Of a stretch of 41,506 nt of DNA, positions 15,503 to 24,353 are shown in pieces (the stretch's first letter is position 1; each line of letters opens with the position of its first letter). The notes beneath the pieces are model-generated. The model worked only from the letters and a program-made list of their open reading frames with translations. It searched no databases and had not been told where the DNA came from. Origin of the DNA: an uncultured Lachnospiraceae bacterium. GTDB lineage: Bacteria > Bacillota > Clostridia > Lachnospirales > Lachnospiraceae. The stretch spans positions 1 through 41,506 of the forward strand of contig ONKG01000019.1 in assembly GCA_900318375.1 (NCBI GenBank), read 5' to 3'. The position numbers were made by a program, and so were the translations under genes.

Positions 15503-16915
15503 TCAGCCCTTCCATCTCCTGAACACCTCATCATATGTATCCAGGTAATTTCTGATCATATCCTCATGCCGGAAATAGGCCTGGGCGCGTTTTTTGCCCG
15601 CGTGTCCCATCTGCAGACGCCTTGCGCTGTTGCGGCACAGATCCTTCATGGCCTGTGCGAGGGCATGAGGCTGCATGGGTGGGACGCAATATCCTGCCTG
15701 ACCGAAAGGATCCTGCCCTTCTCCGTAAATCAGTTCCTTGCAGCATCCGACGTCCGTGGTGACACAGGGGCGTCCCGCCGCAAAGGACTCCAGGACAGAG
15801 AGCGGCTGTCCTTCGGAAATACTGGAAAGCACCGTGAAGTCAAAATCCCCCATGTAATCCAGTACATTGATCGTGCCCATAAAAACTGCGTTTTTGATCC
15901 TGAGCTGCCTCATGAGCTCTCTGCATTCGAGTGCGTAAACAGGGTCGTCCTCCGGTCCCGCGATGAACAGCCTGACGCCGGGAACATCCCGCTCCACTTC
16001 CGCAAAGGCATAGAGCATGGTCTTGACGTCCTTGATGGGAGCAAGGCGCAGAATCGCGCCTATATTGATCGTATCGCAGGGCTTCCTGTCCGGGATGCCG
16101 GCGAAACGGTCATAGTGAATACCGTTGGCCACGACTCTGCACCTGGAAGCATCCGCGCCGATTTCCATCTGCGTCCTGCCCGCCCGCGCGAACAGGCTGG
16201 TCACCATGGCGGCGCCTCCGTAGGCAGCAGAAGAAAGCATGTAGAAAAAGCTGATCCACATGTCCTTGAAATCCGGAAGGACCCAGTTGGCACGGATGAT
16301 CTCTTCCTCCCGCTCACGGGTATAGATCCCGTGCTCGGTCAGAAGGAAGGGTACATGATATCTGTAGCTTCCCAGTCTTGCCAGAACACCGGCATAACCG
16401 GTCGCGATCGTATGGTAAACATCCGCCTGAGGTACATCGGAACACAGGACATGCAGAAGCGGCATCAACATGGACCGCACTGTATGGAAAAAATCCGAAA
16501 AAGGTGTGTAGGGATATTTTTCCCTGCAGATATCCGCGAGAATATTCACGAAATACTCACTGGCAAGAAAGTCTGCCGGCGAAATACCTCTGTCCTGAAA
16601 AATATGGAAAAGCTTCTCCCAGTCCGGATGCCCGCATTCGACCAGCTCATGAAGTGCCTCCAGCTCCTGCTGATCAAAGCGGAGGGGGTGCCCGGTCTTT
16701 CTTCCCCGAAGAGGATCTGTCAGAGAGACCTCCCTGATTTCAACGACATTGTCCGGCAGCGTGTAACGGAATTTTCCGTTCTGAGAAGGATCGGCATTGA
16801 TCGCCCACACCACAAACTCATGCTGCGGCATCGCCTGTATATATTGATGCATCCAGGAGGAAACGCCCCCTGTCACATAGGGGTAACATCCCTCCAGAAT
16901 CACGCAAATTCGCAT
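15503..16915 (-). CDS. pelF: Pel polysaccharide glycosyltransferase PelF (GT4)
   Basis: PelF is the cytosolic GT4 transferase that polymerises the Pel amino sugars from UDP-donors. The 470-aa protein begins MRICVILEGCYPYVTGGVSS, the typical PelF start, includes the acceptor-side region (LTEHGIYTREREEEI) and ends with the GT4 nucleotide-sugar site: FIAGPEDDP, then SSISEGQPLSVLESFAAG with the EX7E pair, then PCVTTDVG. AGGAG lies 8 nt before the ATG at 16915. It follows the DUF2194 deacetylase by 39 bp. PelF is the best-conserved Pel protein, so this assignment anchors the locus. Confidence 0.93.
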   Translation of the reverse strand: MRICVILEGCYPYVTGGVSSWMHQYIQAMPQHEFVVWAINADPSQNGKFRYTLPDNVVEIREVSLTDPLRGRKTGHPLRFDQQELEALHELVECGHPDWEKLFHIFQDRGISPADFLASEYFVNILADICREKYPYTPFSDFFHTVRSMLMPLLHVLCSDVPQADVYHTIATGYAGVLARLGSYRYHVPFLLTEHGIYTREREEEIIRANWVLPDFKDMWISFFYMLSSAAYGGAAMVTSLFARAGRTQMEIGADASRCRVVANGIHYDRFAGIPDRKPCDTINIGAILRLAPIKDVKTMLYAFAEVERDVPGVRLFIAGPEDDPVYALECRELMRQLRIKNAVFMGTINVLDYMGDFDFTVLSSISEGQPLSVLESFAAGRPCVTTDVGCCKELIYGEGQDPFGQAGYCVPPMQPHALAQAMKDLCRNSARRLQMGHAGKKRAQAYFRHEDMIRNYLDTYDEVFRRWKG

Positions 16916-16954
16916 AGTGTCTACTCCTGCCGGACTTCTTTTGTCCGGCTCAGG

Positions 16955-18781
16955 TCATCTGTTGATAGTGATTCTCAGTTCCGGCGAGACCGCCCTGACC
17001 AGATAAAGGCCGTCGGCCGCCTCTGACAGAGACCCGCCGCTTACATGGCCCGGTTTCCCGTTATTGATGCGAAGATAAAACCATGCTTCATCATTGAAGC
17101 CTCCGAGAGAAAGTCTGATCCCTCTCTCCGTATCCTCCCGGCGGACCTGCAGTCCGTCATAGCGCTGTACTGCGCCGGTCAGCTCGCTGCCTGTGAGGTT
17201 GCGCATCTGCGGGAGCGCCCGATGAAGCCATTCTGTATAATCCGTCAGGCGGCTGAAAAGTTCCTCCCATCCCAGGGCAGCGCCCCGATCGGTATCCAGC
17301 ACATCATCCGGGTGCTGGAAATGGGTATTGACACAGTGAAAATACAGCTCGCTCATAGCAGCTGTGCGCATATAATCATCGAGGACATAGCCGGAGATGA
17401 TTCTGGGCGTCTGGACCATGCCGTCCTCCGTGACTGTGAACTCCTGAGAATAGGAGACATCATTGTCATCGGGAAGATACAGGCTGGCAATGGCGCGGAT
17501 TTCCGGGAAATCCTCTGCCAGAAGCTTCCTGCCCTCCTCGGAAATGATATTGGAGGGCGGAACATACACATGAAACTCCTCGTTGGGAAAGATCTCATGG
17601 CAGAATCCGGCAAGCTCATTCATTGCATCCCGCATGGCATCGACACTGACCCACTGCCTGTAGGAGTCGTACTGTCCGATATAATCGAATTTCTCGGGGA
17701 CCAGCGGCATATGGTTGTAGCCGTGATAGCCCAGCTCTCCGCCCTCGCGCAGCAGCATATTTCCGAAATACTGAAAACGCTGGATATCCTTGTTGCGGGG
17801 GAAGACTCCCTCAACCTGGGCCGAATAATCCTCGATGACAAGGCCCGTGTAACGGATATTATATTTTTTCGAGAGGTTATAGACGTCTTTCCACCAGTGA
17901 TGCGTATAGAAATTCTTGATGTCCATCCCGAAATCCTTATGGATGAACTGACTGTCACCTTCCGGTACAGGAGACGGGAAATCATCTATATAGAAAGTCG
18001 AGCCGTTGATGACAGGCCAGATACATTCGTCCTCAAGAAGGGTATAGGCCGCGCAGTGAAATCCTCTGTATGCTTTTTCCAGAAAGTTCATATTGTCAAA
18101 GACAACAGTACCTTTTCCCAGAGGCTTTCTCCAGATGAGAGGAGTCTCGACGGGACCGGTCGACTCCAGAAAGACTTCGCACGAGTCGTCAAGAGTGACG
18201 TCCAGGGATGAATTGTATGGATCCGAGATAGACAGATCCCTGTTGCTGCCGGGCATGATATCGCTGGTAAAATGAAGACCTTCGACCAGAGTCATGGAAT
18301 TGCCGACCGAGGTGATCCCCAAATGGGGAGCGATCGACATAAAAGATTCCTCATTATAAGGAGGATACAGAATAAGGAGCGAATGCCCTTCCATGACCCA
18401 GTCCAGAATGGATGTCAGTCTGTCTCCCAGGACGCTGAGGTCCGTGACGGACAAAACCGCAATGTTTTTCTCTTTCAGGTCATCCTTTTTAAAGTCCTTT
18501 GCCCTTCTTTCAACAAAAGGAATCCTCATCTGAGAGAGGATTGCGTTCATCTCCTGCCGTCCGTCGCTTCCTGTACTGTCTGTATCCCAGATCAGGATCG
18601 TCCCTGCGCTCTCCGGTGTGACCGTCCCCGTCAGTTCCCCCTCCTCGAGGATACGCACGGTGCTCTTACTGGTCCCGTACAGGACATTTCTGCCCACGGA
18701 GAGAACAACAGAAAACATCAGTATATATATAACAAGAATCTCCAGCAGCTGTATAAACCGCGGTTTTCTTTTTCTCTTCAT
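16955..18781 (-). CDS. Membrane-anchored DUF2194 polysaccharide deacetylase (PelA deacetylase counterpart)
   Basis: This 608-aa protein takes the place of the PelA deacetylase in Gram-positive Pel loci, where partial de-N-acetylation gives the polymer positive charge. It has an N-terminal membrane segment (about 12-32), a Rossmann-like stretch (about 60-230), then a carbohydrate-esterase-4-like domain. STFYIDDFPSP (261-271) holds the metal/catalytic Asp pair D266-D267, and ELGYHGYNH (349-357) the metal ligands H353 and H357. HVYVPPSN follows at about 404-411. A C-terminal beta-rich part (520-608) probably binds sugar. Its ribosome site is weak and a 230-bp gap separates it from pelE. Confidence 0.85.
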   Translation of the reverse strand: MKRKRKPRFIQLLEILVIYILMFSVVLSVGRNVLYGTSKSTVRILEEGELTGTVTPESAGTILIWDTDSTGSDGRQEMNAILSQMRIPFVERRAKDFKKDDLKEKNIAVLSVTDLSVLGDRLTSILDWVMEGHSLLILYPPYNEESFMSIAPHLGITSVGNSMTLVEGLHFTSDIMPGSNRDLSISDPYNSSLDVTLDDSCEVFLESTGPVETPLIWRKPLGKGTVVFDNMNFLEKAYRGFHCAAYTLLEDECIWPVINGSTFYIDDFPSPVPEGDSQFIHKDFGMDIKNFYTHHWWKDVYNLSKKYNIRYTGLVIEDYSAQVEGVFPRNKDIQRFQYFGNMLLREGGELGYHGYNHMPLVPEKFDYIGQYDSYRQWVSVDAMRDAMNELAGFCHEIFPNEEFHVYVPPSNIISEEGRKLLAEDFPEIRAIASLYLPDDNDVSYSQEFTVTEDGMVQTPRIISGYVLDDYMRTAAMSELYFHCVNTHFQHPDDVLDTDRGAALGWEELFSRLTDYTEWLHRALPQMRNLTGSELTGAVQRYDGLQVRREDTERGIRLSLGGFNDEAWFYLRINNGKPGHVSGGSLSEAADGLYLVRAVSPELRITINR

Positions 18782-19011
18782 AGTGAACTTGTCTTACCTT
18801 TTTTACATATACTTCAGTTCCATGGCTGTGTGCCCGCAAACATATATGAATATAGTACGCGCCGGTCCGCGCCGCGGGTCCTCCCGCATCGCTCCGGACA
18901 TTCGCACATCACCCCGCTGCGGCCGACTAGGAGACCTTGTGCTGCTCCGCGATGCCGGCGCCTGCTCAACGCAGCAGTCTGCCGGATGCTCCAAACATCC
19001 GGGATCTTTCG
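18782..19011 (-). other. 230-bp gap inside the Pel locus
   Basis: No supported gene lies here. A 63-codon open frame at 18803-18994 has no ribosome site and an Arg/Ser-rich composition typical of GC-rich shadow frames. A perfect 7-bp hairpin (CCGGATG 18982-18988, CATCCGG 18996-19002) lies just after the pelE stop but lacks a U-run. AT-rich sequence at about 18800-18860 could hold a promoter, but no -35/-10 pair stands out. Confidence 0.4.
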
Positions 19012-19968
19012 TCAGGCACTCCAGAACTCAATCTGTTCCCTGGCATCGGGAGACAGATAAATACCGCTGTTCTTCACCATACCGATCATCTCTGCAAGGC
19101 CTTTTCCGTCGCGCGCGGCCGCCCTGGCTCTGAGAACCATCATATAACCGTCTTCCCTGTCAGGGAACTCTTTCATGAGTCCGCGTCCGGCAGCTTCCGC
19201 AGCATATGAGTCCCCCTGCTCCAGACAGATGCTGCCCAGCCTCCTGAGAAGCTCTGCCCTGCGGCGGCGCTCCCTGATATAAGCCGTCTTTCCCTTCGTG
19301 CCGACGGAGGAGGAAATGCCTCTGCCCCCTGTTTCCTGCCACTCATAATAATGCAGCAGCTTTTCGAGCATACTGCGGCAGTGCGCAAGGCGCTCCTGCC
19401 GCTCAGTGCTGTCCGGAATCTGACTCCGCAGATATTCTTCATCGAGATCCGCGTAGTCCATCATCACCTGCGCACTTGCGGGATACTTTTGATATTGTTT
19501 CTCCATCTGCGAAATACGCTGTGTATATTCACTCCGAAGTTCCACCAGAGCTGTGACTGCATAGTGGACCACCTCTGTGTCGTCATTGACACCTGCTATG
19601 CGAAGAGGCCGGACAAAAGGTCCCGGCCCTTCATGCAGGACAGATAAGAGCAGGCTTCTGCGCCTTACAGGCGTACCGCTCTCCAGGACATCCTCGATCG
19701 GCAGGACACCGGACATATCATCCTTGTCCATGCGGATGCTCCTGTACACCTCGTCCGTGATTCCGAAACGCCCCGAGCCGGGCTCCTGATCCGCCTTTTC
19801 ACCGCCGCGGATATGCAGCTCGGCTGCTATTGCGCAGGCAGGCCCCCAGAGAGGCAGCAGAATCACAGCCGGTATCATGGCTGAAGAAAAATGCATTAAT
19901 CCTTTTCTGCGGGCTGCAGTCACATAGATGGCAGCCGCCAGATGGATAGCCATCAGAAGAAGTGTCAT
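19012..19968 (-). CDS. pelE: PelE-like membrane and helical-repeat protein
   Basis: PelE is a membrane-anchored TPR scaffold of the Pel synthase complex that binds PelD. This 318-aa protein has two N-terminal hydrophobic segments (about 2-18 and 28-49), then a long soluble region rich in helical, TPR-like stretches such as QMEKQYQKYPASAQVMMDYA, RAELLRRLGSICLEQGDSYA and ADEAGRGLMKEF-like repeats. Its ATG overlaps the pelD stop by 4 bp (ATGA), so the two are translationally coupled as in other Pel loci. PelE proteins are poorly conserved, so position next to pelD carries much of the weight. Confidence 0.75.
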   Translation of the reverse strand: MTLLLMAIHLAAAIYVTAARRKGLMHFSSAMIPAVILLPLWGPACAIAAELHIRGGEKADQEPGSGRFGITDEVYRSIRMDKDDMSGVLPIEDVLESGTPVRRRSLLLSVLHEGPGPFVRPLRIAGVNDDTEVVHYAVTALVELRSEYTQRISQMEKQYQKYPASAQVMMDYADLDEEYLRSQIPDSTERQERLAHCRSMLEKLLHYYEWQETGGRGISSSVGTKGKTAYIRERRRRAELLRRLGSICLEQGDSYAAEAAGRGLMKEFPDREDGYMMVLRARAAARDGKGLAEMIGMVKNSGIYLSPDAREQIEFWSA

Positions 19969-21785
19969 GAAAGTGTCCTTTCCCGCAGGGCTGCAGATTC
20001 AAGAGCATCCTGAAAGAGCCCGCAGAGGATAGTAAAATGATTCATATACCAGAGGCTGAGCTGATCCCGCCCCGCCTTCTCAACAGTCACAAGATAGGTG
20101 ATCTCCTGTGTGCCGGTATAGTTCCTCCCAAGCATTCTGTTATACTTTACCCGGGCGGCATACATGGGGGCATATTCCGAAAAATGGATATTTTTCCATG
20201 TTTCCCCGCTTTGAACAGTCCTGAACATCTCCGCGCACTCTGCCATGTCTATGGCCTGCCGCCCTCCTGTATCTCTGCAGCAGGACAGCAGAAGCGCCTT
20301 TTTACTGCCGGGGTCAAGCTGATAGATCAGAACAGTTCCGTTATCGAGGAGTCTGCGCAGTACGCGGACCGCCTCCACACATACAGCTTCGGGAGTCCTC
20401 TGCTTCATCTGCCGCACAGCCCCGTAGATTTTGCCGTAACTGTCTTCTTCACTGAGGATCTGTGTCCAGAGATCCTTTCTGTTGGACACGCTTGTGCGAT
20501 AAGCCTCATTGAGGAAGAGATATTTGTTGCGGATCAGTTCATTTTCCTTCATCACGGAACGAGTCTGCTGTTCCCGCTTCTGATGACTGTATCCGCTGAT
20601 GGCGCCCGCGGTCAGATAATAGACAAAGGGAATCCAGTTTTCAACATTATAGAAAAGCAGAAGGCCCGAAATACCGATCTCATTATATCGCATGACAAGC
20701 ATCACGCACTCCAGTATGGCTGCCGCGAAGCCCGCTGCGATCCCATGCATCATACCCATCAGAATGACAAAAATAAGACGCACATCGACAATCTTAAAAT
20801 AGACGGATTCGGAAGTGATCCTGGCCAGATACTCTGCCAAAAGAAACATGATGGCCAGATCCAATACAGTACCGGCAATCTTTCCGGATTTCTGCATGAA
20901 ACCGGTAAGCCGCTCTCTGAGCGGCGATGCATCGCCGGACTCTTCGGCCAGAGCGCTGTACTGTTCCGCGATTTCCCTTGTCCAGTCCGTCGACACAGGA
21001 AGGCGGTAAATCTCCTCCAGCTTCCCGTCACAGACATTGGAATCCGTCGCAGGCAGAAGCATGTGCAGAGTCCCGTGTCTCAGACTGCCGCTGCTCCCGG
21101 GATATTCGATCCGGGCACCCGGCCGTATGGAGAGAAGAGTCTCCCTGAGTTCTTCCTGGGTGCCTCTGCTTCCGCCCGCTTCATAAATACCGGGCTGAAA
21201 CCAGTTTTCCGTACTCATGCGCATTAAGAGTGCAGAAAGCTCCTGCATGGCAAGAACGGAAATCTCCCGGTCTCTGCCTCCTTCCAGGCAGACGGTCTCA
21301 TCCCTGCGCATTGCAGTGAATATTCTGTCCAGCCTGCCGCCGGCCAGTCCCGATCCTGTAAGAAAAGGTGTCTGCACAACCGCGACCCTGACCTGTGAGG
21401 AGCCGTCCGAAGGAGATGACCACTTCCTGATCAATCCGGGGAAATCCGACTTATCTGCGCTCTCAGTGATCACGATCAGACGCGGTATACTGTAATAACT
21501 GCACAGCTTCGCGATCCGCTCGATATTTGCGCTCTCATCTGTGACGCGTCCGCCGTCCGCGCATCCCGAGACATGCCAGACAGCCCGGATTTCTCCGAGC
21601 TCGAACACTTTCCGGAAATCATTGTCCGAAGGTGTGACCGGAAACATACGGATCGTGTCCGGAAGTCCCTGCAGTCTCCCCCCGGTCTTCTGCCCGGTCA
21701 GAAATACTTGTGTTTCATATCCGATATATTCCAGGACATCTTTCGAAAAAAGTCCTGTCTTACCTGTCAAAAGGATTGTATCCAT
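19965..21785 (-). CDS. pelD: PelD-like membrane protein with N-terminal SDR domain and C-terminal GAF domain
   Basis: PelD is the membrane-bound regulator and scaffold of the Pel synthase. This 606-aa form starts with an SDR/NAD-epimerase-like domain (about 1-280) whose nucleotide loop is altered (LLTGKTGLFSKDVLEYI). It continues with about four membrane segments (303-323, 333-365, 372-400), a short coiled stretch, and a GAF domain (about 440-600, with VLIYQLDPGSKKALLLSC). The protein ends where the GAF domain ends. I see no degenerate GGDEF domain and no RxxD I-site, the c-di-GMP receptor of Pseudomonas PelD. I chose the ATG at 21785 because GGAG lies 7 nt upstream; a frame extension to 21815 has none. 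Confidence 0.83.
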   Translation of the reverse strand: MDTILLTGKTGLFSKDVLEYIGYETQVFLTGQKTGGRLQGLPDTIRMFPVTPSDNDFRKVFELGEIRAVWHVSGCADGGRVTDESANIERIAKLCSYYSIPRLIVITESADKSDFPGLIRKWSSPSDGSSQVRVAVVQTPFLTGSGLAGGRLDRIFTAMRRDETVCLEGGRDREISVLAMQELSALLMRMSTENWFQPGIYEAGGSRGTQEELRETLLSIRPGARIEYPGSSGSLRHGTLHMLLPATDSNVCDGKLEEIYRLPVSTDWTREIAEQYSALAEESGDASPLRERLTGFMQKSGKIAGTVLDLAIMFLLAEYLARITSESVYFKIVDVRLIFVILMGMMHGIAAGFAAAILECVMLVMRYNEIGISGLLLFYNVENWIPFVYYLTAGAISGYSHQKREQQTRSVMKENELIRNKYLFLNEAYRTSVSNRKDLWTQILSEEDSYGKIYGAVRQMKQRTPEAVCVEAVRVLRRLLDNGTVLIYQLDPGSKKALLLSCCRDTGGRQAIDMAECAEMFRTVQSGETWKNIHFSEYAPMYAARVKYNRMLGRNYTGTQEITYLVTVEKAGRDQLSLWYMNHFTILCGLFQDALESAALRERTLS

Positions 21786-21925
21786 TCTTATACTCCATGC
21801 CGCAAATACCGGCATCTCGTTATTTTACTCTTCGGGGAACCTGCGGCATTCCGGAATATGCGGGTCTGGCCGCGCGGAATCATCCGTCTGTGCAGCCGGC
21901 TGCGCGCCCCTTCCGCTTAAATCAT

Positions 21926-22882
21926 TTAATCATCCGGAGAAATCAGATTCACATGGCTGGAAATGTAGTATCGGAAACCGTTTTTTTCGCAGTAACGGCT
22001 GATTTTTCTCTCTACATCTTCATCAGTCGTATATTCAAGCAGATAGACCTCAATCCCTGCCTTTTTACAGTCCTTGAGATAATCTGTGTAATATTCGTTC
22101 TCTTTTTCCGGCTGCTCACCGAATCTGTCCTTCTCATAATCGAGGATCTTGCTGAACACGGTCTCCTGATTCACTCCCCGGATCAGATCTTCACGTTCTT
22201 CTTCCAGCAGTCTTGAGACAAAGGTGTCGGCTCCGTTTACCAGAACAGGCAGATCCTCTTCCTCATAGGATTCCAGAATACTGATCAGTGACGCGTAGAT
22301 ATCCTCCTTCATGGAACGATATTTTCTCTTGTTCATGACATGATAATAAATATCCAGGTTATCCAGGAATAGTCCGTCCACTTTCGGATCTTTGGACAGA
22401 ATCACCTGCGGCAGATACACGCCGGTAAACTCCTGCCACCTTTTTTGTGTCACATCGATCCAGTACTCTTCGGGCCAGTTCTCGTACTTATCCAGACACA
22501 GGTCCTTGTAATCCTCAAAGTAGTCTCTGGACATTTCGATCGATCCCACATTGAGATAGGAATAAACGGTATGCCCCTTTGCGTGAAGCTGCGCCAGCTG
22601 GTCTTCACGCAGCTCCTGTGCGTCCACGACCACTGTGTCGTATCCGTCAAAAATATTGATGTCAAAGGATTTACTGTCGATGCCCAGAAAAACACCGTAA
22701 CTTTCTTTGGACGTATCCGGCACCTCCGTATCCTCATCTTTTCCGCCTGAACATCCTGTCACACAGAACAGGATCCACCACAGAAGCAGTGTCGCAGCCA
22801 GGCCGGCGGAAAATCTTTTCCTGTCTTTGCCGAACCGGCAGATCTCTGCGCAGACTCTGAATTTGTGTTTCCTCTTCATCAT
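21926..22882 (-). CDS. Lipoprotein with GH114 (alpha-1,4-polygalactosaminidase-like) domain, first gene of Pel locus
   Basis: A 318-aa secreted lipoprotein: basic N-terminus, hydrophobic stretch (27-42) and lipobox VTGC with the lipidated Cys at 44. The rest is a TIM-barrel of the GH114/TM1410 type: SYLNVGSIE (about 108-116), WPEEYWIDVTQKRW, VDGLFLDNLDIY with the expected catalytic-site Asp, and VLVNGAD. GH114 includes the hydrolase half of PelA, which cleaves galactosamine-rich polymer. It starts 3 nt after the trmD stop with only a purine-rich stretch as ribosome site, so it is probably translationally coupled to trmD. It heads the Pel genes and is the likely polymer-trimming or dispersal enzyme. 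Substrate is inferred from context. Confidence 0.82.
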   Translation of the reverse strand: MMKRKHKFRVCAEICRFGKDRKRFSAGLAATLLLWWILFCVTGCSGGKDEDTEVPDTSKESYGVFLGIDSKSFDINIFDGYDTVVVDAQELREDQLAQLHAKGHTVYSYLNVGSIEMSRDYFEDYKDLCLDKYENWPEEYWIDVTQKRWQEFTGVYLPQVILSKDPKVDGLFLDNLDIYYHVMNKRKYRSMKEDIYASLISILESYEEEDLPVLVNGADTFVSRLLEEEREDLIRGVNQETVFSKILDYEKDRFGEQPEKENEYYTDYLKDCKKAGIEVYLLEYTTDEDVERKISRYCEKNGFRYYISSHVNLISPDD

Positions 22883-22885
22883 CGG

Positions 22886-23725
22886 CTACTTCTTCTTTTC
22901 CTGCTCTTGTCCGCTTTCTCCGGACTGTTCTCCTTGTTTCTGCTCCCGTCTTCTGCGCCGCTCCTCCAGCCTTTTCTGCCGGTCGATCCGTTTCTGACGG
23001 GCTTCCATGATTTCCGGGTTCTCCTCAACAAATTTTCTATACAGATCCGGCCGCCGCTCCCTGGTGACCGCCAGGGACTGTTCGAACCGCCACTCTTCCA
23101 CCCGCGCATGATCGCCGCTGAGCAGGACGGGAGGAACTGCCTTTCCGTGCCAGACCGCCGGTCTCGAATACTGCGGATATTCCAGAAGTCCGTTCATAAA
23201 AGAATCTGTGTCCGCGGAATCCGTATTGCCCAGGACACCGGGGATCATACGGGAGACAGCATCGACGATCATCATGGCGGGAAGTTCCCCGCCGGTCAGG
23301 ACAAAATCCCCGATCGAGACTTCTTCGGCGCCGATCTCTTCCAGCGCCCGCGCGTCGATTCCTTCATAGTGGCCGCAGAGCAGGATCAGTTCTTCTTCCC
23401 CCGCAAGCTCCTTTGCCATCTTCTGATCGAAAACACGTCCGAGCGGAGACATATAGAGCACCCTCGCAGGCCTTCCCTGCCTCTCCATGATCCCTGCCTG
23501 AACTGCAGCACAGCAGTCATATACAGGCTGGGCCTGCATCAGCATGCCGGCACCGCCCCCATAAGTATAATCGTCGACTCTGTTGTGGCGGTTATCGGTA
23601 TAGCTCCGGATATTGACCGCGCTGATCTCAACCAGACCTTTCTGCGAGGCACGGCCGAGTATGCTCTCTCCGAGGGCAGACTCCACCATCTCCGGAAAAA
23701 GTGTCAGAACATGAAATCGCATCAC
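22886..23725 (-). CDS. trmD: tRNA (guanine-N1)-methyltransferase TrmD
   Basis: TrmD methylates G37 of tRNAs reading CNN codons, preventing +1 frameshifting. The 279-aa protein begins MRFHVLTLFPEM and has the SPOUT knot motifs LLCGHYEGIDARA and SIGDFVLTGGELPAM, and GVLGNTDSADTDSF. The family is about 240-250 aa; here a charged tail of about 30 residues rich in Arg, Glu and Gln is added. Its ATG overlaps the rimM stop by 4 bp. Downstream, the first Pel-locus gene begins 3 nt after the stop, where rplS would normally be. Confidence 0.97.
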   Translation of the reverse strand: MMRFHVLTLFPEMVESALGESILGRASQKGLVEISAVNIRSYTDNRHNRVDDYTYGGGAGMLMQAQPVYDCCAAVQAGIMERQGRPARVLYMSPLGRVFDQKMAKELAGEEELILLCGHYEGIDARALEEIGAEEVSIGDFVLTGGELPAMMIVDAVSRMIPGVLGNTDSADTDSFMNGLLEYPQYSRPAVWHGKAVPPVLLSGDHARVEEWRFEQSLAVTRERRPDLYRKFVEENPEIMEARQKRIDRQKRLEERRRRREQKQGEQSGESGQEQEKKK

Positions 23726-24234
23726 AGGTCCTCCAGACCTTCCATCACATGGACAGTCACAAAGCCTTGCTCCGGCTGAACGTCAAGGATACACTGGGAG
23801 ATCGCGGGCAGGAGCAGATCTTTTCTGCCCTCTCTCCGGACAACATAGACATCGTTGGCGCCCGTCTCAAGGACTTCCTTCAGCGTTCCGATCTCATTCC
23901 CGTCCTCATCGCGGACCGACAGACCGATCAGATCCGCTATGTAATATTCATCCTCTTCGAGAGGAATTGCATCCTTACGTTCCACAAGAAGGGGGCATCC
24001 GCGCAGTTTTTCCACATCTTCAATCCGGTTCATCCCCTCAAATCCAAGGATGACAAACTGTTTGAAAAATTTCACGCTGCGGATCCTGATCCTGCGTTCG
24101 CTCCTTTTTTCCTGCAGGATCAGTTCCTTCAGGACCAGGAAACGTCCCGGATCATCTGTTGTCGGGAAGACCTTGACCTCCCCCCGAAGACCATGTGTGG
24201 AAGTAATCACACCAACCTGAAAACGTTCAGTCAA
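23722..24234 (-). CDS. rimM: 16S rRNA processing factor RimM
   Basis: RimM binds ribosomal protein S19 and helps the 30S head mature. The 170-aa protein has the N-terminal RimM beta-barrel (QVGVITSTHGLRGEVKVFPTT) and the C-terminal PRC barrel (YYIADLIGLSVRDEDGNEIG ... LLLPAI). The start is a TTG at 24234 with GGAG 7 nt upstream; an overlapping ATG is out of frame and stops at once. It is the first gene after the terminator at 24317, and its stop overlaps the trmD start. Confidence 0.95.
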   Translation of the reverse strand: MTERFQVGVITSTHGLRGEVKVFPTTDDPGRFLVLKELILQEKRSERRIRIRSVKFFKQFVILGFEGMNRIEDVEKLRGCPLLVERKDAIPLEEDEYYIADLIGLSVRDEDGNEIGTLKEVLETGANDVYVVRREGRKDLLLPAISQCILDVQPEQGFVTVHVMEGLEDL

Positions 24235-24316
24235 CTCTTTTCTCCATTACTCTGTACAGTTTGTTCTATCAGCTGTTCACGCCTGTCAGGGACCGGGATG
24301 CTTATGAATGAACAAA

Positions 24317-24337
24317 AGGCGGCGCAGAACGCCGCCT
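24317..24337 (-). terminator. Rho-independent terminator after khpA
   Basis: A perfect 8-bp GC-rich stem (AGGCGGCG 24317-24324, CGCCGCCT 24330-24337) with a 5-nt loop is followed on the minus strand by TTTTGTT. It should end much of the ylxM-ffh-rpsP-khpA transcript before rimM. I found no convincing promoter between it and rimM, so rimM-trmD and the Pel genes may depend on read-through or an unrecognised promoter. Confidence 0.88.
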
Positions 24338-24353
24338 GTATCTTATTCAGTCA

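Noticed and set aside
18803-18994. 63-codon minus-strand frame in the gap after pelE
   Set aside because: It has no ribosome site, a biased Arg/Ser/Pro composition and no similarity to known Pel proteins.
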